Source: Bacteroidota bacterium (GTDB lineage: Bacteria > Bacteroidota > Bacteroidia > JABDFU01). Taken from it: DNA of 54,981 nucleotides. The notes under the pieces were generated by a model that saw only the letters and a list, made by a program, of their open reading frames with translations, was not told the DNA's origin and ran no database searches. The stretch is from assembly GCA_016183775.1 (NCBI GenBank), contig JACPDY010000075.1, forward strand, positions 1 through 54,981, in the 5' to 3' direction. The first letter of the stretch is position 1; each line of letters begins with the position of its first letter. The translations under genes were made by a program, and so were the position numbers. Positions 35,343-43,244 of this stretch are shown piece by piece.

Positions 35343-35890
35343 TCTTCTGAACTTATTGAATAGACATCCTGGTATTCACTATTGTCAGTATCACAGGGGG
35401 TATCCAGGAAATTATTCTCATTGAAGTCCGATACAAATTCGCCCTTTTCATCAAGCTGAAAATAAAAACGAATATTCTCAATTCCATTAATGCTCAGCGG
35501 AGTGTCGGTACGATAAACATCAACAGGGCGGTCTGTAATAATATAGCTGTATTGGTACCTGGTCAATTTATATAACAGTAGCGATTCAATGTTAAAATAA
35601 AGTGTATCATACCCATTTTTCTTCAGCCAAACATTATAATTATCCTTCCATTTTTTCAATTTTATCTTAAGCATCGTTTCATACGATTCATCCAATACCA
35701 GGGGTGAAGTCCGTTTCAGGTGGTTGAGTCTGCGTTTACAGCTATCCGGTTCATAGTCGCCACTATTAATGAATTCGCTGACATCCACCGGCATAGGCAT
35801 CATATTGTTCATCTCGTATTTCTGCTGTTTGCAGCTATTGATAAACATATAACCAAGCAGGATACAAGCTGTAATGGAAAGGCGCTTCAT
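35315..35890 (-). CDS. Hypothetical lipoprotein
   Basis: The 191-residue product has a lipoprotein signal (MKRLSITACILLGYMFINSC, Cys20). The mature part contains no family I recognise. It is polar, with a tyrosine-rich middle (YSYIITDRPVDVYRT) and a beta-strand-like FYFQLDEKGEFVSDF segment. It overlaps the 3' end of the MBL hydrolase gene on the other strand. There is no obvious promoter match; TATTTTTA lies in the usual region. Confidence 0.75.
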   Translation of the reverse strand: MKRLSITACILLGYMFINSCKQQKYEMNNMMPMPVDVSEFINSGDYEPDSCKRRLNHLKRTSPLVLDESYETMLKIKLKKWKDNYNVWLKKNGYDTLYFNIESLLLYKLTRYQYSYIITDRPVDVYRTDTPLSINGIENIRFYFQLDEKGEFVSDFNENNFLDTPCDTDNSEYQDVYSISSEDHNSKRKPS

Positions 35891-35951
35891 TAAAGTATGA
35901 TTTTTATTATTGAGTAAAAATAGTCAAAAACCATATGCATATAGCAATAAA

Positions 35952-35983
35952 AAGGGAGGCCCCGAATATTCAGAGCCTCCCTT
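35952..35983 (-). terminator. Intrinsic terminator of the exported metal/cysteine cluster
   Basis: AAGGGAGGC (35952-35960) pairs with GCCTCCCTT (35975-35983), and on minus the stem is followed by TTTTATTG. It lies 22 nt beyond the stop of the cysteine-rich mini-protein. Confidence 0.85.
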
Positions 35984-36004
35984 GATTTAAATTAACAGTT
36001 TAAT

Positions 36005-36193
36005 TTATTTACTGCATTCTCCGCAACCTGCAGATCCGCAATTGCTGCAATCATTGCAGTCGGAACATTCACAGGTTTGGCAATCACATGTACTGCAGCA
36101 GCAGCTGTCAGTTGATCTTGCATTCAATGCGTAAATAGTGGCGGTAGCCATCATTAAGACAGCAGTACCGAATATTATCATTTTCTTTTTCAT
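36005..36193 (-). CDS. Exported 12-cysteine mini-protein (metallothionein-like)
   Basis: The 62-residue product has a clear signal peptide (MKKKMIIFGTAVLMMATATI, cleavage expected near ALNA). The mature peptide of about 36 residues has 12 cysteines in CCC, C-x-C and C-x-x-C spacing (DSCCCSTCDCQTCECSDC, then NDCSNCGSAGCGEC) and no aromatic residue. Such density implies metal chelation or disulfide/iron-sulfur ligation outside the cytoplasm. I do not recognise a named family. It is the last gene after HYC_CC_PP and HMA-type genes and is followed by a strong terminator. Confidence 0.8.
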   Translation of the reverse strand: MKKKMIIFGTAVLMMATATIYALNARSTDSCCCSTCDCQTCECSDCNDCSNCGSAGCGECSK

Positions 36194-36250
36194 TTTTTTT
36201 AGTTTTAAAACCTGCCTTTATATTTGTTTTGGTGGAGCAGGTAAGGTTAA

Positions 36251-36595
36251 TTATTCTTTTCTTTTATACTGGCAACACTCATGCAGGTTAGCATAAGCGC
36301 TATCATCACCCTTCATTTTCTCTGTATCATAACCTGCATTGGCTATCTGCTTATGGATATCAGCAAGGGTTACCGCAAGTGTATCGTATTTCACCCGGAT
36401 CATTTTGGTGTCTTTGTTCCAATTGGCTTCAATTACACCATCCGTTTTTAACGAACCTTCTATGGTCTCCTTGCACATGCCGCAGTTTCCCCAAACCTTA
36501 AATTCAGTGGTTTTGGCACTCGACGGCGCGCAGGATGAAAGATAAGCAAGCGATAGACTCAATGCTATATATATAGCAACTTTTAAATTTTTCAT
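36251..36595 (-). CDS. Heavy-metal-associated (HMA) domain lipoprotein
   Basis: The 114-residue product has a lipoprotein signal (AYLSSC, Cys22) and one HMA ferredoxin-like domain (about 30-95). The domain carries the metal-binding loop GNCGMCKETIE (C38, C41), followed by IRVKYDTLAVTLADIHKQI and NAGYDTEK. A C-terminal ECCQYK adds two further cysteines. It would bind a soft metal such as copper in the periplasm. The open frame continues upstream of this ATG (to 36772), but MKNLKVAIYIALSLSLAYLS is the real signal sequence. Confidence 0.88.
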   Translation of the reverse strand: MKNLKVAIYIALSLSLAYLSSCAPSSAKTTEFKVWGNCGMCKETIEGSLKTDGVIEANWNKDTKMIRVKYDTLAVTLADIHKQIANAGYDTEKMKGDDSAYANLHECCQYKRKE

Positions 36596-36653
36596 TTCTT
36601 TGAATTTACAGGTTAAAATTAATTTGAAGGATGATGGAAAAACAAGTGGTACA

Positions 36654-37034
36654 TCAAACCAGTAGAACACGAATGAATAAGTGAAGTTCTTTTTTGAGAT
36701 ATTTTGGAGGTGAATGCGTGGCTTGAGTAATAACTTCAGCAACGTCAGCATGTTCTGAATTGTCCAAAACATTGCTTAGCAGAAAGTTTGCAGAAACGAT
36801 GGGTTTAACTTTTACGTCAGCCGAATATTGATGAGAATCTTTTACCTTAACATAAGCTTGCTTATCCTTGCAGCAACCGCTTTTGTTTTCGCCACCACAG
36901 CCACAATTCGGGTCGCTTTTGTAATTAATGGTTATTGAAGATATTTTTCCCGCGCAGTAATGGATATTTAATGCAATACCCGTTGATAACATCAGGTATA
37001 GAAACATTAAACATATAGTTATTGAGCGTTTCAT
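36654..37034 (-). CDS. HYC_CC_PP family protein
   Basis: The 126-residue exported protein carries the three family marks: HYC (residues 25-27, in NIHYCAGK), CC (54-55, in SGCCKDK) plus the NCGCGG cysteines before it, and PP (109-110, in THSPPKY). It has an N-terminal signal helix. The family is typical of Bacteroidota and its function is not established. It often occurs near metal-handling genes, as here with an HMA lipoprotein and a cysteine-rich peptide downstream. The TATCTTTG element ends only 6 nt from the ATG, so the mRNA may be leaderless. Confidence 0.88.
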   Translation of the reverse strand: MKRSITICLMFLYLMLSTGIALNIHYCAGKISSITINYKSDPNCGCGGENKSGCCKDKQAYVKVKDSHQYSADVKVKPIVSANFLLSNVLDNSEHADVAEVITQATHSPPKYLKKELHLFIRVLLV

Positions 37035-37039
37035 TCAGT

Positions 37040-37047
37040 CAAAGATA
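37040..37047 (-). promoter_or_regulatory. Promoter -7 element (TATCTTTG) of the HYC_CC_PP cluster
   Basis: Exact TAnnTTTG on minus, ending 5 nt before the ATG at 37034. The expected transcription start coincides with the start codon. Confidence 0.55.
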
Positions 37048-37097
37048 AGTAATAATAAGATCATTTAAAAGTTATCAAAAAACATACCAAATAATGG

Positions 37098-38327
37098 TTA
37101 ATTACCATTTACAACACTATTTAACACCTCATTAACACTTTTCGCAGTCGGGAAATACGATAATATTTTCTGTAACACACCATCAACAATTGCATCGGGA
37201 CAGGATGCGCCGCTGGTTAAAATAATCTCGATGGGTTCTTTTGCCGGCAAAAATTTTTCAGTCGACAAGTGTTCTTGTTTATGGTAGTTAAAATGTCGTA
37301 TCGTATTTTTTGATTCAATTTCACTTGCCGATGAAATAAAATAAGTGGGTAATTTTGCTTCACATAATTCAACCAGGTGTGATGTGTTGGAACTATTGTA
37401 TCCTCCCACAACAATTGCCAGGTCTGCTTTTTCACGCAATAAACCATAAGTGGAATCCTGGTTTTCATTTGTAGCGTAACACAATGTGTCGCGGGTATCG
37501 GCAAAATGGTCTTTAATATTGGGTTCACCATATTTTTTTACCATCACCTGCTTTATATATTCGGCAATTTCTTGTGTTTCACTGGCAAGCATGGTAGTTT
37601 GATTGATTACGCCAACGCGCTGCAGGTATTTTGCCGGGTCAAAGCCCTGTGAACAGCGATCTTTAAATAATAATTGAAATTCTTCGGGTCCGATTTCACC
37701 CAATATAAATGCGCCTAATTTTTTCGCTTCATGAATATCTTTCACTACAATGGCAGGGGCATTGATCTCACTTCTCGAAAAAGTGGCCCTGGTTTCCTCA
37801 TGATTATGTTTGCCATGAATAACTATGGAATAATTACCTTCTCCAAGCTTTTCAGCCCTGTTCCATACCTTTTCAACAAAGGGGCAGGTGGTATCGTATT
37901 TATGAACTTCTATACCAATCGCTTTAATTTTTTCCTGTATTTGTAAAGTAGTTCCAAAAGCCGGAATAATAACAATATCATTTGAATTAACCTCGCTCCA
38001 GCCAATAAGTTGTTTTCCAGAAATATCCATAATAAAACGAACGCCCCGATCAGTAAGATCTTTATTAACTTCCGGATTATGTATCATCTGACTTAAAAGA
38101 AAAATTCGCTTTCCGGGATTTTCCTCTACAGCCTTAAAAGATATTTCAATGGCATTCTCAACACCATAGCAAAAGCCAAAATGCCGGGCAATTAAAAAAC
38201 GTACAGGGCCGAAATCCAATAGAGTAGGAGTGAAATCCTTTTTACGCGGGTCGGTTATGCGCCTTACATTCTTTATCTTCGATATGATCGGACTTCTGTA
38301 AAACTCCGGTATCTGGAATTGTTTCAT
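37098..38327 (-). CDS. ispH: 4-hydroxy-3-methylbut-2-enyl diphosphate reductase
   Basis: Last enzyme of the MEP isoprenoid pathway, giving IPP and DMAPP. The 409-residue product has the three iron-sulfur ligands Cys53 (HFGFCYGVENAI), Cys148 (DTTCPFVEKVW) and Cys376 (SGASCPDAIVDG), and the conserved IHGKHNHEE and VGGYNSSNTSHLVELC segments. It is longer than E. coli IspH because of an N-terminal extension and internal insertions, as in the long form found in many Bacteroidota. It follows the zinc metallopeptidase gene by 10 nt. Confidence 0.96.
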   Translation of the reverse strand: MKQFQIPEFYRSPIISKIKNVRRITDPRKKDFTPTLLDFGPVRFLIARHFGFCYGVENAIEISFKAVEENPGKRIFLLSQMIHNPEVNKDLTDRGVRFIMDISGKQLIGWSEVNSNDIVIIPAFGTTLQIQEKIKAIGIEVHKYDTTCPFVEKVWNRAEKLGEGNYSIVIHGKHNHEETRATFSRSEINAPAIVVKDIHEAKKLGAFILGEIGPEEFQLLFKDRCSQGFDPAKYLQRVGVINQTTMLASETQEIAEYIKQVMVKKYGEPNIKDHFADTRDTLCYATNENQDSTYGLLREKADLAIVVGGYNSSNTSHLVELCEAKLPTYFISSASEIESKNTIRHFNYHKQEHLSTEKFLPAKEPIEIILTSGASCPDAIVDGVLQKILSYFPTAKSVNEVLNSVVNGN

Positions 38328-38337
38328 TCAACTTCTT

Positions 38338-39045
38338 CTAATCTCTTCTGCTTGTATAGCGAAGAATATAATATACTAAAGTTGTTATTGAAGCCAATGC
38401 GGCAACAAAGTAGGTCATCGCGGCCCATTTCAGTGCTGTAACCGCTTTGTCGTGATCTTCGCCGGGCGTAATATTAGCCGAGTTGAGCCATACCAAAGCG
38501 CGTCTGCTGGCATCTATTTCAACGGGCAATGTTACTAATGGGAACAACGTGATAATCGCTTGCAAAATAATAATAACAAGCAATGCTTGCGTATACATCT
38601 GCGCTCCAAAAGCAAGAAAAGCCATCGCGATATAAACAAATTGCATTAGGCCCGAAGTGATATTAACAACAGGAACTAATTTAGAACGTAAGTTAAGCCA
38701 TGTATACGCTGTCGCATGTTGTATAGCATGACCACATTCATGCGCCGCGATAGCCGCTGCAGAAATACTTTGTCCGTCATATACATCACGGCTGAGATTC
38801 ACTGTTTTATCAGCGGGATTGTAATGATCGGTTAACTGACCTTCTACTGAAATCACCTTCACATCAAAAATTCCACTATCATGCAACATTTTTTCGGCCA
38901 CTTGTTTGCCGCTCATGCGATTAAACAAAGGTATCTGCGAATATTCTCTAAATACACTTTTCAAACGGTTACTTACTAACCATCCAATACCCATAAATCC
39001 GAAGACTATTAAAAGTAATACTGGATCAAAATTTCCAAACATCAT
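38338..39045 (-). CDS. Membrane zinc metallopeptidase (YugP family)
   Basis: The 235-residue protein has an N-terminal helix (about 8-25), the zinc motif AAHECGHAIQH (HECGH at 102-106) and three hydrophobic segments (about 123-150, 153-178, 212-230). This matches the neutral zinc metallopeptidase Zn_peptidase_2/YugP family, whose substrates are unknown. It is first in a two-gene unit with ispH. The upstream region has two ATGTAAATATA copies and a palindrome. Confidence 0.93.
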   Translation of the reverse strand: MMFGNFDPVLLLIVFGFMGIGWLVSNRLKSVFREYSQIPLFNRMSGKQVAEKMLHDSGIFDVKVISVEGQLTDHYNPADKTVNLSRDVYDGQSISAAAIAAHECGHAIQHATAYTWLNLRSKLVPVVNITSGLMQFVYIAMAFLAFGAQMYTQALLVIIILQAIITLFPLVTLPVEIDASRRALVWLNSANITPGEDHDKAVTALKWAAMTYFVAALASITTLVYYILRYTSRRD

Positions 39046-39063
39046 AGTTATAAATTTTTAGTT

Positions 39064-39114
39064 ATGTAAATATACTATTCAAATTTCATACCCTTTACAT
39101 ATGATGTAAATATA
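39064..39114. promoter_or_regulatory. Two ATGTAAATATA repeats and a TTTACAT palindrome
   Basis: ATGTAAATATA occurs at 39064-39074 and 39104-39114, exactly 40 bp apart. The second copy overlaps the perfect palindrome TTTACAT-ATG-ATGTAAA (39094-39110). They lie 19-69 nt before the metallopeptidase ATG. The spacing of about four helical turns fits a dimeric regulator binding twice, by inference. Confidence 0.45.
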
Positions 39115-39289
39115 ACGATGAACAATGCCAAATTGATGGTTAAAATTTGTTAAAGATGTAATGCTGTCAGATTGTAGTTGTTGTTGAAAGTCACAATGGC
39201 AGTATAATTTATACGCTAAGAAATAAATTTCATTTGGTATACAATTTGAAAGTTTCTTTATAAAATAATATAAACCAATTAAAAATTAC

Positions 39290-39296
39290 GGGAGGA
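39290..39296 (+). promoter_or_regulatory. Strong Shine-Dalgarno (GGGAGGA) of hsp20
   Basis: GGGAGGA ends 7 nt before the ATG at 39304. Most genes in this window have no such motif, as is usual in Bacteroidota, so it marks hsp20 as unusually strongly initiated. Confidence 0.6.
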
Positions 39297-39303
39297 CCAT
39301 AAA

Positions 39304-39753
39304 ATGACACTTTTAACAATTAACAAACCAAACAGAAGCGGAAACAGGAATAAGTTATTCCAAACCTTTCCCGGAGTATTCGATGAATTTTTTAATGACT
39401 TCATCAAAAATGATTCGGCGGCTTATGTTCCCGCGGTAAATATTGCGGAAAACGCCAATGACTTTACTATAGACTTATCTGCTCCTGGCTTCAGTAAGGA
39501 GGATTTTAAGCTAAAGGTTGAAGACAGCGTGCTTACTGTATCAGGTGAGTCCAAAACGGAAAGCAAGAATGAGAACAGCAACTATACAAGGAAAGAATTC
39601 AGCTATAGCTCATTCAAGCGTTCATTTACGTTACCCGAGAATGTTGATGAAGAAAACATTAATGGGAAGTATGAGAATGGAATATTGAAATTGACTCTTG
39701 CAAAAAAAGCTGAAGCAAGTGTTAAAGCTGCTAAGGAGATCAAAATTGCCTGA
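39304..39753 (+). CDS. Small heat shock protein (Hsp20/alpha-crystallin family)
   Basis: ATP-independent holdase that keeps unfolding proteins soluble for ClpB/DnaK. The 149 residues contain an N-terminal arm (FPGVFDEFFNDFIKNDS), the alpha-crystallin domain (about 40-135, DLSAPGFSKEDFKLKVEDSV and the A-x-x-x-N-G-I/V-L-x-L-type motif NGILKLTLAK) and a C-terminal I-x-I motif (EIKIA). It has a strong Shine-Dalgarno and its own terminator, and is monocistronic. Confidence 0.95.
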   Translation: MTLLTINKPNRSGNRNKLFQTFPGVFDEFFNDFIKNDSAAYVPAVNIAENANDFTIDLSAPGFSKEDFKLKVEDSVLTVSGESKTESKNENSNYTRKEFSYSSFKRSFTLPENVDEENINGKYENGILKLTLAKKAEASVKAAKEIKIA

Positions 39754-39776
39754 TCGTTGATAAGTTTGTTATCAAA

Positions 39777-39808
39777 AAGCGTCTTGCATATAAGCAAGGC
39801 GCTTTTTT
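39777..39808 (+). terminator. Intrinsic terminator of hsp20
   Basis: AAGCGTCTTGC pairs with GCAAGGCGCTT around ATATAA (one mismatch in the middle), followed by TTTT. It begins 24 nt after the hsp20 stop codon. Confidence 0.85.
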
Positions 39809-39816
39809 ATTTTGAG

Positions 39817-39824
39817 TAGATTTG
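39817..39824 (+). promoter_or_regulatory. Promoter -7 element (TAGATTTG) of the surE operon
   Basis: TAGATTTG matches TAnnTTTG just after the hsp20 terminator and 30 nt before the ATG at 39854. It lies inside the longer open frame that begins with TTG at 39812, arguing against that start. Confidence 0.6.
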
Positions 39825-39853
39825 TTGATATTGTAAAAGAAGCGTATACGAAA

Positions 39854-40642
39854 ATGAAAATGGAGAAAAGGCCTTTAATATTAGTAACGAATGATGACGG
39901 GATAATGGCACCCGGGGTTCGTGCTTTGGTGGAAGTGATGAAAGAGCTTGGCGATGTGGCAATCGTTGCGCCAGACAAGGCTCAATCGGGAATGGGGCAT
40001 GCCATTACCATAAACTCAACATTGCGAATCAATAAATCGGACATTTATGGCGTTTTACATGAATACAGTTGCTCTGGCACCCCTGTTGATTGCGTAAAAA
40101 TTGCCGTTAACAAAATATTGCATCGCAAACCGGACTTATGTGTGTCAGGTATAAATCACGGGTCAAATAGTTCCATTAGTGTGATCTATTCCGGTACTAT
40201 GTCGGCGGCGGTAGAAGGTGCTATTGAAAATATACCTTCAATTGGTTTCTCTTTATGTGATCATTCAATTGACGCTAATTTTTCAGCGGCAAAAATAGTT
40301 GTGAGGGGTATTGCGCAGAATGTAATGAAGAATGGTTTACCTGAAGGTACTTGTCTGAATGTTAATATTCCTCCATTACACATTGATGAGTTAAAAGGGA
40401 TCAGGGTTTGCAGGCAGGCAAAGGCTAATTGGATAGAGGAACTCGATGAGCGTAAAGACCCGAGCGGAAACAGCTATTATTGGCTGACCGGAAGTTTTCA
40501 GAATTTTGAAAAGGGGAACACTGAAACAGATGCTTATGCCCTTGACAATGGGTTTGTTTCTGTTGTTCCAGTGCAATTCGATATGACAGCTCACAGATCC
40601 ATAACAATATTGAATCAATGGAATTTAGAAATAAAGAAGTAA
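39854..40642 (+). CDS. surE: 5'/3'-nucleotidase SurE
   Basis: Metal-dependent nucleoside monophosphatase. The 262-residue product starts MKMEKRPLILVTNDDG with the metal-binding NDDG, followed by VVAPDKAQSGMGHAIT-type sequence (IVAPDKAQSGMGHAIT), CSGTPVDCVKIA, SGINHGSNSS and YSGTMSAAVEGAI. The frame extends to a TTG at 39812, but a promoter element lies in that extension. A second ATG at 39860 is possible. It overlaps the next gene by 25 nt. Confidence 0.95.
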   Translation: MKMEKRPLILVTNDDGIMAPGVRALVEVMKELGDVAIVAPDKAQSGMGHAITINSTLRINKSDIYGVLHEYSCSGTPVDCVKIAVNKILHRKPDLCVSGINHGSNSSISVIYSGTMSAAVEGAIENIPSIGFSLCDHSIDANFSAAKIVVRGIAQNVMKNGLPEGTCLNVNIPPLHIDELKGIRVCRQAKANWIEELDERKDPSGNSYYWLTGSFQNFEKGNTETDAYALDNGFVSVVPVQFDMTAHRSITILNQWNLEIKK

Positions 40643-40965
40643 TGCCGTCGCAGGGCCTGCAGAGTGAAAAGAAGGGCTTTGATTTCGATAACATGTGGTT
40701 AGGCACGATACTTGGACTGATCGCACCTATGCTGACAATGATCGGCTATTACTATTATAATTTCAGTCATATTTCCGTAGATAAATTTATTGATCATCTT
40801 TTTGCCGCTCATATCGAATCAAAACTATTGAGCTTATGTGTGGTGTCTAATTTACTTGTGTTTTTTATTTTTATCTGGAGTGAAAAATATCTTTCGGCAC
40901 GCGGGGTGTTGTTATCTACCTTTATGTATGGTGGACTTGTGATGTATCTTAAATATTTTCTATGA
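40618..40965 (+). CDS. Hypothetical membrane protein between surE and lpxB
   Basis: The 115-residue protein has three predicted helices (about 27-47, 70-88 and 93-113) and a hydrophilic N-terminus containing DFDNMWLGTILG. Function is not recognised. It overlaps surE at its start and lpxB at its end (4 nt), so translation is probably coupled, suggesting an envelope role beside lipid A synthesis. The start ATG is at the expected position before the first helix. Confidence 0.75.
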   Translation: MEFRNKEVMPSQGLQSEKKGFDFDNMWLGTILGLIAPMLTMIGYYYYNFSHISVDKFIDHLFAAHIESKLLSLCVVSNLLVFFIFIWSEKYLSARGVLLSTFMYGGLVMYLKYFL

Positions 40966-42056
40966 ACTATTACATCATCGCTGGAGAAGCTTCAGGCGAC
41001 CTTCATTCATCAAACCTGATGAAGGAATTAAAGGAGCTGGATAAAAGGGCGACATTCCGTTGCTGGGGAGGCGACCTGATGGAGGAGCAAGGAGCGGTAT
41101 TGGTAAAACATTACCGTGAGCTGGCTTTTATGGGATTTGCCGAAGTTGTTTTGAATCTTCGTACAATTCTGAAAAATATTGAGTTGTGTAAAAAGGATGT
41201 ACTACAGCATAAGCCGGATGTATTGATCTTAGTGGATTATCCGGGCTTTAACCTTCGGATAGCGGAGTTCGCTAAAAAGAAAGGAATAAAAGTGGTGTAC
41301 TATATCTCCCCGCAGATATGGGCCTGGAAACAATCCCGTGTATACAAAATAAAGCGTATAGTTGATAAAATGCTTGTTATCCTTCCTTTTGAAAAGGAAT
41401 TCTACAAACGTTTTGATTTTGATGTTGAATTTGTCGGACATCCTTTGCTTGATGCGATCACGGCTTCACAAGATAACATGCCTGTTGTTGAATCACAAAA
41501 ACCGATAATCGCTTTATTGCCGGGAAGCCGAAAACAGGAGATATCACAAATGCTTCCTTTAATGTTGAGCGTAAAGGAAAATTTTAAGAATTACCAGTTC
41601 GTTGTCGCGGGAGCCCCTTCCCAGGCACCGGAATTTTATAGAAAAATACTGACTGATGAAGATGTAAAAATTGTCTATAACCGGACTTATGATTTGCTTC
41701 GCCAATCACATGCGGCATTGGTAACCTCGGGTACGGCCACGCTTGAAACAGCTTTGTTTGGTGTGCCCGAAGTGGTTTGTTATAAAGGAGGTAAACTGTC
41801 ATTCGGGATAGCAAAACAATTGGTCAAGGTAAAATATATTTCCCTTGTAAATTTAATTATGGACAAACCCGTAGTTAAGGAGCTTATACAGGAAGAGTTG
41901 ACAACAAATAATATACAGATAGAGTTAAGCCGGATCTTGAATGGTACGTCAAGAAGCCAACTGATTGCGGATTATAGCGAACTAAAACAAAAACTGGGTG
42001 GTGCCGGCGGGTCAAAAAAAGCGGCTGAAAGCATTCTCCGATCATTGAATCCATGA
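40962..42056 (+). CDS. lpxB: Lipid-A-disaccharide synthase
   Basis: Peripheral membrane GT-B glycosyltransferase that joins UDP-2,3-diacylglucosamine and lipid X. The 364-residue product has the N-terminal IAGEASGDLHSSNLM, YYISPQIWAWKQSRVYKI, FVGHPLLDAI, the nucleotide-binding ALLPGSRKQEI and the donor-site TSGTATLETALFGVPEVVCYK. Length is normal. It starts within the stop of the preceding gene, and its stop overlaps the SpoIID gene (ATGA). Confidence 0.96.
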   Translation: MNYYIIAGEASGDLHSSNLMKELKELDKRATFRCWGGDLMEEQGAVLVKHYRELAFMGFAEVVLNLRTILKNIELCKKDVLQHKPDVLILVDYPGFNLRIAEFAKKKGIKVVYYISPQIWAWKQSRVYKIKRIVDKMLVILPFEKEFYKRFDFDVEFVGHPLLDAITASQDNMPVVESQKPIIALLPGSRKQEISQMLPLMLSVKENFKNYQFVVAGAPSQAPEFYRKILTDEDVKIVYNRTYDLLRQSHAALVTSGTATLETALFGVPEVVCYKGGKLSFGIAKQLVKVKYISLVNLIMDKPVVKELIQEELTTNNIQIELSRILNGTSRSQLIADYSELKQKLGGAGGSKKAAESILRSLNP

Positions 42057-43231
42057 GATACAGTATACCGAAATATCTTATCTGTATATTAACACAGGCC
42101 CTGCTTTTCAGCTATTCAGTCAGCGCACAGAAATTTAAAATCGGACTTACTGCTAATTCACCTTCTGCAACAGTTATTTTCACGCCTCTTGCAGGAGATT
42201 ACCGGATCTGGCTCGACACCGTTTTATTTAACCCCGGAAATACAGCGGATGTATACCAGCTTATGCTTGATGGTGATTCTATAGAGGTAAAAACATTCGA
42301 GAGAGGTATCGGCAAATGCAAAAAAATAGTTTTCAAAGCTTTGGTGAAGGATGGGAGTTTTAAACTGAAATCAGTTAAACCGGAAGCTAAGGTAAAGACG
42401 TATGATGACGACCTGGAAGTAACTGTCGCTAGTACAGGATTGAAACTCATTAATAGTGTGGATGTGGAAGATTATATTGCCGGAGTCGTGGAGTCGGAGG
42501 CCGGTTCGCGCAGCTCCCCGGAATATTATAAGCTGCAGGCAATACTTTGCAGAACATACGCGCTTAATGGTTTAAGAAAACACGAATTGGATAGCTTTAA
42601 TTTATGTGACCAGGTACATTGCCAGGCCTATAAAGGGAAAACGGACAACCCAACGGTTTTAACTGCTGTAAATGAAACCAGAGGGCTTGTTATTGTTGAT
42701 GATAATCTGAATTTAATATCGGCTACTTTTCATTCGAACTGTGGCGGACAAACAGTTAACTCGGAAGACATATGGTTGTTATCGGCCTCTTATTTACGGT
42801 CTGTTAATGACACCTTTTGTTTGCGGATGCCGAACGCCCGCTGGCAAAAAAGAATAACCAAGTCTGAATGGTTGAATTACCTCTCTTCAAAGTTCAGATA
42901 TCCGGTCGGTGATTCTTTGAGTTGTGGTAGAGCTCTTTCTGTGCAGCAAACAAATGGGAGAGAAGTTTATTTTGTCAGTAAAGACCTGAATATTCCGTTA
43001 AAGAATATTCGTACTGATCAACAGTTTAAATCAACCTATTTTTCACTGGCTCTTCAAAATGACACCGTATTATTCAGCGGACGCGGGTATGGACATGGTG
43101 TAGGTTTGTGCCAGGAAGGCGCTATGCGCATGGCTCAATATGGAATTTCTTATAAAGAGATCATTAGTTTTTATTATACCAAAGTACACCTTGTAGATCT
43201 TGCCGTGCTAAGTTTTTTCAGAGAGGATTAG
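42053..43231 (+). CDS. SpoIID/LytB-domain protein
   Basis: The 392-residue exported protein has a signal peptide (ending SVSAQ, about residue 25) and a SpoIID/LytB domain from about 120. The domain shows VEDYIAGVVESEAGSRSSP with the catalytic Glu, LQAILCRTYAL, ATFHSNCGGQT and the C-terminal GRGYGHGVGLCQEGAMRMAQ. SpoIID is a lytic transglycosylase acting on peptide-stripped glycan, so this should act on peptidoglycan or septal glycan. It is coupled to lpxB by ATGA. The last gene of the operon, it faces the second SprB-type gene at 13 nt. Confidence 0.92.
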   Translation: MRYSIPKYLICILTQALLFSYSVSAQKFKIGLTANSPSATVIFTPLAGDYRIWLDTVLFNPGNTADVYQLMLDGDSIEVKTFERGIGKCKKIVFKALVKDGSFKLKSVKPEAKVKTYDDDLEVTVASTGLKLINSVDVEDYIAGVVESEAGSRSSPEYYKLQAILCRTYALNGLRKHELDSFNLCDQVHCQAYKGKTDNPTVLTAVNETRGLVIVDDNLNLISATFHSNCGGQTVNSEDIWLLSASYLRSVNDTFCLRMPNARWQKRITKSEWLNYLSSKFRYPVGDSLSCGRALSVQQTNGREVYFVSKDLNIPLKNIRTDQQFKSTYFSLALQNDTVLFSGRGYGHGVGLCQEGAMRMAQYGISYKEIISFYYTKVHLVDLAVLSFFRED

Positions 43232-43244
43232 TAGGGTTAATTGA

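Noticed and set aside
36596-36772. 59-residue N-terminal extension of the HMA protein
   Set aside because: It would precede a complete lipoprotein signal peptide beginning at the ATG at 36595.
39812-39853. TTG start extending SurE by 14 residues
   Set aside because: A TAGATTTG promoter element lies inside the extension, and the conserved protein begins at the ATG at 39854 or 39860.
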